Shown: positions 58,162 to 64,000 of the stretch, one piece after another
Layout: every line of letters begins with the position of its first letter
How positions within the stretch are numbered: the first letter of the stretch is position 1
From: UMGS1002 sp964570825
GTDB taxonomy: Bacteria > Bacillota > Clostridia > Oscillospirales > CAG-272
Reading direction: 5' to 3'
Assembly: GCA_964570825.1 (NCBI GenBank)
Contig: CAZMZJ010000012.1
Coordinates: 1-64,000, forward strand
Length of the DNA stretch: 64,000 bases
Made by a program: the position numbers and the translations under genes
Notes under the pieces: generated by a model
What the model was told of the DNA's origin: nothing
The model's database searches: none
What the model saw: only the letters and a program-made list of their open reading frames with translations

Positions 58162-59460
58162 ATGTTTGTAAAATTGTTAAGAATAATGGCTTTTTTTCTT
58201 GCCTTGCCGCTTATACTTGCTTCATGCAATAACGGCGGGGCGGATGTCGCAGGTTCTGACGAGAACACTTCGGCGCAAACAGCGCCTCAGCAGATAAATC
58301 TGACTGAATACAGGATAATTCGACCCGAAAAGGCTGACGGAATAGTAGTTGAGGCGGCAAAACTGTTAAGGAAAACCGTGTCTGACGCCATAGCGGCCGA
58401 ACTCGAAATAGCAACCGACTGGACGGCAAACGGCGCGGAGCCGGACGCTGACGCAAAGGAAATACTGATTGGAAACACAAACCGCAGCCAAAGCGCAGAG
58501 GCGGCGGAAGGGCTGACGCTTAAGGATTACGCCATTGTTTTCAGCGGCTCAAAAATAGTTATTGCCGGAGGCTCGCCAAACGCGACGTACTCGGCGGTCG
58601 AATACTTCCTCAAAAACTATATTTCATACGAAAACGGCGCCGCGGTTTTGAAAAACACCGGCAGCTATATTATGAAATATGAATACAAATACGATGAATC
58701 TGAAATAAAGGTGGCGAGCCTTAATCTGTTGACCGCATCGAACGCACAGGTTAATCAGCAGGCGGAGCGCGAGCCGAGAATAGTAAAATTCGTGGAAAAC
58801 TATCAGCCGTATTCAATAGGCGTTCAGGAGTGCGAAATATTCTGGAGAATGCGGCTTGACAAGGTTTTAACCGGTTACGAAAGGGCGCAGGAGGTTACTA
58901 CTGTAACAAAAAATTATATCTACTACCGGACCGACAAGCTCAAGGTCATAGACAGCGGCGTGTTCTGGCTGTCGGAAACTCCAGATGTGTCCTCTCAGGG
59001 CTTCGGTTCGAAATATTATATTTCCTGCTGCTGGGCGGTGTTCGAATCGCTTGAGAACGGAAGCAGATATGTGCATATGAACACCCATCTTGACGTTAAT
59101 TCGGCTGCGATACGCGAGAGCGAGCTGACGGTGCTTCTGCCGAGAGTAAAGAATTTTATTGACGAGGGATACGCCGTCGTACTGACCGGCGATTTCAATT
59201 CTGAAGAAGAAACGGCCGTATATAAAACAATAACCTCGTCGGGACTGGCAGACTCAAAATATCAGACAACCAACGCTTCAAGAATACCGACATACAACGG
59301 CTTTGCCGACGATGTGTCAAAATACGAAGGCCCCATAGATTACTGCTTCGTAAACTCCGAAATAAAGGTGACGCTGTACCGTGTCATCGACAAGCAGGAC
59401 GGCGGCTTTTTATCCGACCATAACGCTATATATTCGGAGATGACTATATATCCCAGATGA
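58162..59460 (+). CDS. Lipoprotein with endonuclease/exonuclease/phosphatase-type domain
   Basis: A 432-aa exported lipoprotein. The signal peptide ends in a lipobox (Leu-Ala-Ser-Cys, Cys about 22). Residues about 40-165 form a domain like the N-terminal region of some alpha-glucuronidase/GH20-associated proteins, ending in Tyr-Ser-Ala-Val-Glu-Tyr-Phe-Leu. From about 175 an EEP (PF03372) domain follows, with Gln-Glu (about 226-227), Asn-x-His-Leu-Asp (about 297-301), Gly-Asp-Phe-Asn-Ser (about 333-337) and Ser-Asp-His-Asn (about 418-421). Substrates could be phosphodiesters, sphingomyelin-type lipids or nucleic acid. The chosen ATG gives the proper signal peptide. A promoter and operator-like repeat lie upstream. 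Confidence 0.88.
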   Translation: MFVKLLRIMAFFLALPLILASCNNGGADVAGSDENTSAQTAPQQINLTEYRIIRPEKADGIVVEAAKLLRKTVSDAIAAELEIATDWTANGAEPDADAKEILIGNTNRSQSAEAAEGLTLKDYAIVFSGSKIVIAGGSPNATYSAVEYFLKNYISYENGAAVLKNTGSYIMKYEYKYDESEIKVASLNLLTASNAQVNQQAEREPRIVKFVENYQPYSIGVQECEIFWRMRLDKVLTGYERAQEVTTVTKNYIYYRTDKLKVIDSGVFWLSETPDVSSQGFGSKYYISCCWAVFESLENGSRYVHMNTHLDVNSAAIRESELTVLLPRVKNFIDEGYAVVLTGDFNSEEETAVYKTITSSGLADSKYQTTNASRIPTYNGFADDVSKYEGPIDYCFVNSEIKVTLYRVIDKQDGGFLSDHNAIYSEMTIYPR

Positions 59461-59512
59461 ATGCCGATTTGTATCGGTTTATATTAAATACATACATAAA
59501 GGAGAATCTGTA

Positions 59513-60736
59513 ATGAAGAAGTTCTTTTCGGTAGTTTTGGCGGCTTTGTTTGTCTTTACCGCGGCGACCGTTATGACCGCACCGTCGTATGCTGATGACA
59601 TCAAGGTCGTATACCTTGACAGCGCAAAAGGCAGCGACAAGAACAGCGGGGCCACGCCCGGAAAAGCCGTCGCCACTCTTTATGCGGCGATTGACCTTTT
59701 GGGAGATACCGGAGGAGTTATCGACGTCGTCGGAGACACCGTCCTTGACGACCCGAACCTGACCGAGGATATGCAGACGGCTGCCGGCTATCAGCTCGAC
59801 ATGCCGATGCAGCTGAAAAAAATTTACATAACCTCCACAAACGGCTCAAAGCTCATAAAATCCGAACCGACCACTGGCACAACAATTTCTTTCTTCGGCC
59901 CGATAGAATTCTATAATATCACTTTCAAAAACACACAGGCGCAGAACCTGAATATCTACATGTACTGCAACGAACTTACGGTCGGGTTCGGAGTTGATGC
60001 CGAGGCCGATTCCCAGACGCACTGCCCGAGACTGTTCGGCTTTACAGCCAACCCCGACGACGGAATCGACGGAAATCCTGTTATCAATATTTTCAGCGGG
60101 AATTTCGGGAACATATACGGTGCCGGCTCGGCGGGCGCTAAGACCGTCAACGGCAATGTTACAATAAATATGTACGGCGGAAAAGCTGATTACATTTATG
60201 ACGGAGGGCCGGGAAACGTTGTCGGGAACACGACGATCAATCTCTACAACGGGGCAACAGTCATAAACAAGGTCACAAAGAGCGGCACCGTATCGGGAAC
60301 GAGGACCCTTAATCTGTATAATTATACATCGGACGATGAGAGCAAGCTGCCGTTCACCGCGTCGGATTTTACAACCGTGAACAAGGGGCTTACCGCATCC
60401 GTTCCGCTTCCTTCTTCCGTGAATATTGAATTTACCGTGGCCACCGACGACCCGAATGAAACCACCAACACGCCCGCCGTTACCGATGCGCCTGTGACAA
60501 CCGCTCCGGTTACGACGGCTCCGGTCACAACCGCGCCTGCAACAACGGCTGCCGCAACTACAAAAGCTCCCGACAATACGGCGGCTCCCGCAACAGGTAC
60601 GGCGCCGGCTACAACAAAAGCCGGCTCTTCAGATAATGGCGGCTGCGGCGGAACGACAGCTGCTATACCGGCAGCTTTGGTAATGCTCGCCGGGACGGCA
60701 TACGGGTTTCTTAAAAAGAAAAAGGAAGGGCGATAA
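59513..60736 (+). CDS. Exported beta-helix-like surface protein with Thr/Pro linker
   Basis: A 407-aa secreted protein of unknown function. The signal peptide spans 1-27. Residues about 30-290 look beta-rich with repeated Asn-Ile/Thr-Ile-Asn-Met/Leu-Tyr-x-Gly strands, suggesting a parallel beta-helix. A Thr/Pro/Ala-rich linker (about 312-370) has near-repeats of Pro-Val-Thr-Thr-Ala. The tail Gly-Cys-Gly-Gly, then a hydrophobic helix and Lys-Lys-Lys-Lys, matches the C-terminus of the SGNH protein at 47.7 kb. It lies 52 bp after the EEP lipoprotein gene and may share its promoter. GGAG precedes the ATG. Confidence 0.82.
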   Translation: MKKFFSVVLAALFVFTAATVMTAPSYADDIKVVYLDSAKGSDKNSGATPGKAVATLYAAIDLLGDTGGVIDVVGDTVLDDPNLTEDMQTAAGYQLDMPMQLKKIYITSTNGSKLIKSEPTTGTTISFFGPIEFYNITFKNTQAQNLNIYMYCNELTVGFGVDAEADSQTHCPRLFGFTANPDDGIDGNPVINIFSGNFGNIYGAGSAGAKTVNGNVTINMYGGKADYIYDGGPGNVVGNTTINLYNGATVINKVTKSGTVSGTRTLNLYNYTSDDESKLPFTASDFTTVNKGLTASVPLPSSVNIEFTVATDDPNETTNTPAVTDAPVTTAPVTTAPVTTAPATTAAATTKAPDNTAAPATGTAPATTKAGSSDNGGCGGTTAAIPAALVMLAGTAYGFLKKKKEGR

Positions 60737-60773
60737 GCAGCAAAGGATACGGTTTTATACATCGTAAAACAGA

Positions 60774-60801
60774 GCAGACCCCGGCTTTCGCCGGGATCTG
60801 C
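60774..60801. terminator. Terminator between the surface protein and AraC genes
   Basis: A 12-bp stem with one mismatch (60774-60785 / 60790-60801), TTTC loop. On the reverse strand it is followed by a T-rich segment. Confidence 0.7.
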
Positions 60802-60823
60802 GGGAAAACAATATACATGATTT

Positions 60824-61711
60824 CTAATTTTTAATAAATCGGCTGCGGTACTCGGTAGGAGTTATTCCGTATGTGCGGGTATAAAGCCGGGTAAAATAGT
60901 ACGCGCTTGAAAAACCGAGGGAACGCGCGAGGTCTCCGATTGGAATGTCGGTGTTGCTTAGCATTTCAAGAGATTTTTGAAGCCTCATGCCGTTTATATA
61001 CTGTATTACGGTCTGTTTCTGACTGGTCTTGAAAAGACGTATTATATGCTGCTTTGAAAAACCGAAGCGCCGGCTCATCTCGCTTAGCGTGATTTTTCCG
61101 GTGTAATTTTTTGAGATCCAGAGCAGCATTTCCGACATTTCGGGCGAGCGCCGCTCGGCAGGAATAATTTCGCCGACGGAGTTCTCGCTGATAAGCAGCA
61201 GAAGCTCATAAAACGAAAGATCCAGCCGGTTCTTTGCAATAGGACCCGCGACGAGGCGGTACTGATCCATTTGCCGGAAAAGATTTTCAATTTGATTTGA
61301 GTATGCAGCCGCGGAGCCGGTCTGTTTTACGAAAATATGGTCTATTGTATGGGCAATCCGGTCGGAATACCTTAATTTCTGCTGCTCGGCGTCAAATTTG
61401 CCGAAATCGGCAAGAAGCTCTTCTTCACCCGAAGGAGAAATTGTCTTTGGGGGAGAAAAATGCACATACCTATAATTGCTTTTTTCAAGAAGCGATGCGG
61501 TATATTGCGTTCCGCTCGGAATGAAAAGGTAGTCGCCTGCATGCAGGTCGATTGTCTTTCCGTCGACATCAACACGCATCAGTCCGAAGATTATATATAG
61601 CATCATGTTGCGCGGACGCAACTGCCCATTGTTGGTCCAGCCGCCGTCAAAGGTTATCTGACCGGAGTACCGCACATCGGGAAGCTGTTTCAGGTCGATT
61701 TTATATAACAT
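60824..61711 (-). CDS. AraC-family regulator with cupin sensor domain
   Basis: A 295-aa regulator. The N-terminal half (about 1-110) is a cupin-type sugar-sensing domain (Gly-Asp-Tyr-Leu-Phe-Ile-Pro-Ser-Gly at about 63-71), and the C-terminal double helix-turn-helix (about 190-290) has the AraC signature Gly-Phe-Ser-Ser-Ala-Tyr-Tyr-Phe-Thr-Arg near 265-275. The ATG at 61711 follows AGGAGGGGG; the frame is open further but without a ribosome site. It is divergent from the DUF6259-like glycosidase gene, which it probably controls, with three TGAATATT copies in the shared upstream region. Confidence 0.92.
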   Translation of the reverse strand: MLYKIDLKQLPDVRYSGQITFDGGWTNNGQLRPRNMMLYIIFGLMRVDVDGKTIDLHAGDYLFIPSGTQYTASLLEKSNYRYVHFSPPKTISPSGEEELLADFGKFDAEQQKLRYSDRIAHTIDHIFVKQTGSAAAYSNQIENLFRQMDQYRLVAGPIAKNRLDLSFYELLLLISENSVGEIIPAERRSPEMSEMLLWISKNYTGKITLSEMSRRFGFSKQHIIRLFKTSQKQTVIQYINGMRLQKSLEMLSNTDIPIGDLARSLGFSSAYYFTRLYTRTYGITPTEYRSRFIKN

Positions 61712-61784
61712 AATGCCGCCCCCTCCTATTATCGTATTATATTGCAGGGTAAAAAGAATAAAGTGAAAAGTATTCATTATCGGC

Positions 61785-61863
61785 TGAATATTTTTTAATA
61801 TTATACAACATCGGCGGCAGAATGTCAAATCGAATATCAATAATGTGTGAATATTTGAATATT
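61785..61863. repeat. TGAATATT repeats in the AraC/DUF6259 upstream region
   Basis: TGAATATT at 61785-61792, 61848-61855 and 61856-61863, the last two in tandem. Candidates for AraC binding sites. Confidence 0.55.
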
Positions 61864-61919
61864 TTTTGGCTGTTTTACAAAAAGGCGCCGATAGTAACTC
61901 GCTAAACCTGAAGGGGAAT

Positions 61920-63929
61920 ATGGATTTTTATATTGAGAACGCCGCGCTTAGATTCGGCCTTGACGAGCGCGGCAGAAACTGTTCATTCTTCAACAAGGCA
62001 ACAGGGCATGAGTATGTCACAGCTCCGCAGCACGTCTGGAAAATGATATGGCAAAAAGGGCAGAGAACCGAAAGACCGGTGTTCGCGGAAGAGCAGACCG
62101 GACGCGTCAGCGTCAACGGCAGCTCGCTTGTCCTTACATATGACAGCTTATACAGCGGTGGCGTGACGCTCGATATTACTCTTGTACTGACATTCAGTCT
62201 TGATGGCGGAACGCTTTCCGTCACCTCGCGCATAGAAAACCGTTCGGATATTACGGTGACTGAACTCAACGTAACCGCCGCGTCCGGGATACGCTCGATT
62301 GACGGCAGGCCGGAGACCGATTGCATCATGTGGCCGGCGGGTTACGGAAAAATCATCGAATCGCCGGCGCTGTCCGATCTCTCGGTATATTCAGGCTTCC
62401 GGAAATACGAGAGGCATGATTTTCTGCATACCGACCTTGACCTGCTTTATCCGGGCGGTTCGGGGTCAATGCCGTGGTATGATTTATACAGCAAAGGAGA
62501 GGGGCTTTATATCGGCTCGCATGGAATGTCGCATGAGACAATCTGCCTGCATGTGGAGCGCGATGTAAAAGCCAATTTATTATCTCTCGGCGTCATCAAA
62601 TATCCGTTCACCGAGCCGGGTGAATCATGGGAGAGCGAGCCGATCATATATCAGCCGCACATCGGCGACTGGCGGCAGGGAGCGAAAATATACCGCCGCT
62701 GGGCGGATGAAAGCGGTTTCTTCAAGGCTCCGGAAATCCCCGGATGGGTCCGCGGCTTTGAAGGCTGGCTGCGCGTCATACTCAAGCCGCATCATTGCGA
62801 AATTAACTGGAATTATAAAAAAATCCCCGAGCTTTACGACGGAGCCGAGGCGGCAGGGCTTGACACGATATTCCTCCTCGGCTGGGAAAAGGGAGGATTT
62901 GCCCGGATGTGGCCTGACTTTGAGGCCGACAGCGACACTGTCGACGGGCTCGGAGATGTAAAAGAACTGCGCGACGGCATCGGTTATGTCCACGGAAAGG
63001 GCGGCAGGGTCATAATGTTCCTCAGCTATTTTTTGATCGACCATAAAAGCGATTTCTACCTTAAGGAAGGCGGGGACGAATGCACTATCAGAAGCGTATG
63101 GGACGAGGATGTGCCGTTCGCCGAAACCTACTGCGGAGAGGGGACGTACAGAAAGCTGCCCAATCCTCCGATGCCTATGTACGGCGCCTGCCCGGGCTCA
63201 CGCAAATGGCATGAAAAAATGAAGTCGCTTGCGAAATACTGTCTTGATCTCGGCTGCGACGGCGTCCTTTACGACCTCGGCGGCCTCAAGCCCTACCTCT
63301 GCTTCTCGGACAGGCATGATCACAAAAAGCCTAATCTGGCATGTGCAAGCAAGGCAGACCGCTTCGCCGACCTGCGCAGTACGGTGAAGGCCTACGGAGA
63401 CGACAAAATAATTCTTATGGAGCATCTTGTGGACTGTTTCAACCAGCATATGGATATAGCCCAAAGCAACCATATGTACCCCGCAAGCCGTACGAACGTG
63501 CCGGATATGTACCGTTACACCTTCCCGGAGCTTGTGCTGACAAACCGCGAGCTGGGAGAAGACGAGGAGAATTATCGCGATAATATAAATTTCACATTTA
63601 TCTACGGCCTTGCATTCGATATGACAATTTACCGCTGCTGTGGTTCAATGGCCGATATCCCGCATTACGCGGAATATATGAAAAAAATAATAGGCCTGCG
63701 AAAAAAATACAAAGAATACCTGCATTACGGAAGGTTTATCGGAGACGACGGTTTTACCGTCGCCGAAGGACAGGTGCGGGCTAAGGCGTACATGGCGTCT
63801 GACGGAAGCATAGGAGTTGCGGTCTGGAACAGGCGGCACGAGAATGCGGAAGCCGTGATAGCCAATGAACACGGCGAGAGATTTTCAATAACGCTCGAAG
63901 CCGACGGAGTGGACTTTATTTTAATCTGA
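61920..63929 (+). CDS. DUF6259-like glycoside hydrolase-type TIM-barrel protein
   Basis: A 669-aa cytosolic protein. The N-terminal beta-sandwich (about 1-210) is followed by a TIM barrel (about 240-560) and a small C-terminal beta domain (about 600-669), the layout of GH36/GH31-related enzymes. Conserved-looking acidic residues lie in Leu-Gly-Trp-Glu-Lys (about 318-322) and Val-Leu-Tyr-Asp-Leu-Gly-Gly (about 446-452). I assign it to DUF6259 from memory of the pattern, not a search, and no signal peptide is seen. ATG 61920 is close to AAGGGGA. It is divergent from an AraC regulator and followed by an exported protein gene, so it is probably a sugar-utilisation locus. Confidence 0.75.
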   Translation: MDFYIENAALRFGLDERGRNCSFFNKATGHEYVTAPQHVWKMIWQKGQRTERPVFAEEQTGRVSVNGSSLVLTYDSLYSGGVTLDITLVLTFSLDGGTLSVTSRIENRSDITVTELNVTAASGIRSIDGRPETDCIMWPAGYGKIIESPALSDLSVYSGFRKYERHDFLHTDLDLLYPGGSGSMPWYDLYSKGEGLYIGSHGMSHETICLHVERDVKANLLSLGVIKYPFTEPGESWESEPIIYQPHIGDWRQGAKIYRRWADESGFFKAPEIPGWVRGFEGWLRVILKPHHCEINWNYKKIPELYDGAEAAGLDTIFLLGWEKGGFARMWPDFEADSDTVDGLGDVKELRDGIGYVHGKGGRVIMFLSYFLIDHKSDFYLKEGGDECTIRSVWDEDVPFAETYCGEGTYRKLPNPPMPMYGACPGSRKWHEKMKSLAKYCLDLGCDGVLYDLGGLKPYLCFSDRHDHKKPNLACASKADRFADLRSTVKAYGDDKIILMEHLVDCFNQHMDIAQSNHMYPASRTNVPDMYRYTFPELVLTNRELGEDEENYRDNINFTFIYGLAFDMTIYRCCGSMADIPHYAEYMKKIIGLRKKYKEYLHYGRFIGDDGFTVAEGQVRAKAYMASDGSIGVAVWNRRHENAEAVIANEHGERFSITLEADGVDFILI

Positions 63930-63945
63930 AAGGGAAGGCATATAC

Positions 63946-64000
63946 ATGAACATGAAAAAGAAAATTTTAAGACTTATTTCGCTTGTTATGGCTCTTTTGG
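63946..64000 (+). CDS. Start of an exported protein gene (cut by the window end)
   Basis: Only the first 18 codons are present: Met-Asn-Met, then three Lys and a hydrophobic run, a typical signal peptide. GGGAAGG lies 8 bases before the ATG. It follows the DUF6259-like gene by 16 bp in the same direction. A sugar ABC transporter binding protein would fit the context, but that is only a guess. Confidence 0.6.
   Translation, partial: MNMKKKILRLISLVMALL

Overview
The window looks like a chromosomal segment of a spore-forming, monoderm member of class Clostridia (Bacillota), probably from an uncultured or gut-type lineage. The case rests on an alpha/beta-type small acid-soluble spore protein at 47.3 kb, a yggS-sepF-yggT-ileS-lspA cluster, frequent TTG and GTG starts behind Shine-Dalgarno sites, many near-consensus sigma-A promoters with 17-bp spacers, several BY-kinase type exopolysaccharide genes and numerous lipoproteins. 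I saw no rRNA, tRNA, CRISPR array, insertion sequence or prophage.

Layout. 0-3.2 kb: a cupin gene, then a leftward operon (GT2-GtrA transferase, phosphodiester glycosidase, membrane protein). 3.6-5.2 kb: a phosphate transporter with a DUF47-like partner. 5.4-10 kb: rnhA, a Nudix hydrolase, an MFS carrier, a glycerophosphodiesterase and murQ. 10-21.9 kb: housekeeping genes dapA, queA, miaA, an HlyD-like protein, yggS, sepF, yggT, ileS, lspA, an RluA-family synthase and a Cof-type hydrolase. 22-28.3 kb: an exopolysaccharide assembly block (polymerase/ligase, PglF/CapD-like dehydratase, PHP tyrosine phosphatase, Wzz, BY-kinase) with no sugar transferases in it. 28.4-35.8 kb: a CocE-type hydrolase, a membrane pyrophosphatase, a Gfo/Idh/MocA oxidoreductase, a sugar isomerase and a metallophosphoesterase. 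35.8-44.3 kb: glmM, a two-component system, a second Gfo/Idh/MocA gene, and a VTC domain - DUF4956 - Cthe_2159-type lipoprotein operon. 44.3-52.2 kb: a nucleotidyltransferase, a SecB-like chaperone, a PocR/AraC regulator, the SASP, two tandem SGNH proteins and a leftward ThuA/MBL/PHP operon. 52.5-57.8 kb: an M32 carboxypeptidase, a sugar isomerase, cysK, tcdA and mnmA. 58-64 kb: secreted or surface proteins, an AraC regulator, a DUF6259-like glycosidase and the first codons of another exported protein.

The most promising system is at 37.2-44.3 kb. The response-regulator promoter and the VTC-DUF4956-lipoprotein promoter share TTAAGT direct repeats placed 8 bp before the -10 box. This suggests one regulon joining an envelope-stress-like two-component system to an uncharacterised polyphosphate-polymerase-like membrane machine and a beta-helix carbohydrate-binding lipoprotein. 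Other unusual points are a tandem SGNH paralogue that has lost its catalytic His, a 17-bp promoter module repeated at two loci, a consensus promoter aimed straight at a terminator, and several clear operator-like repeats. All functions are inferred from motifs and context read by eye; no database search was run.
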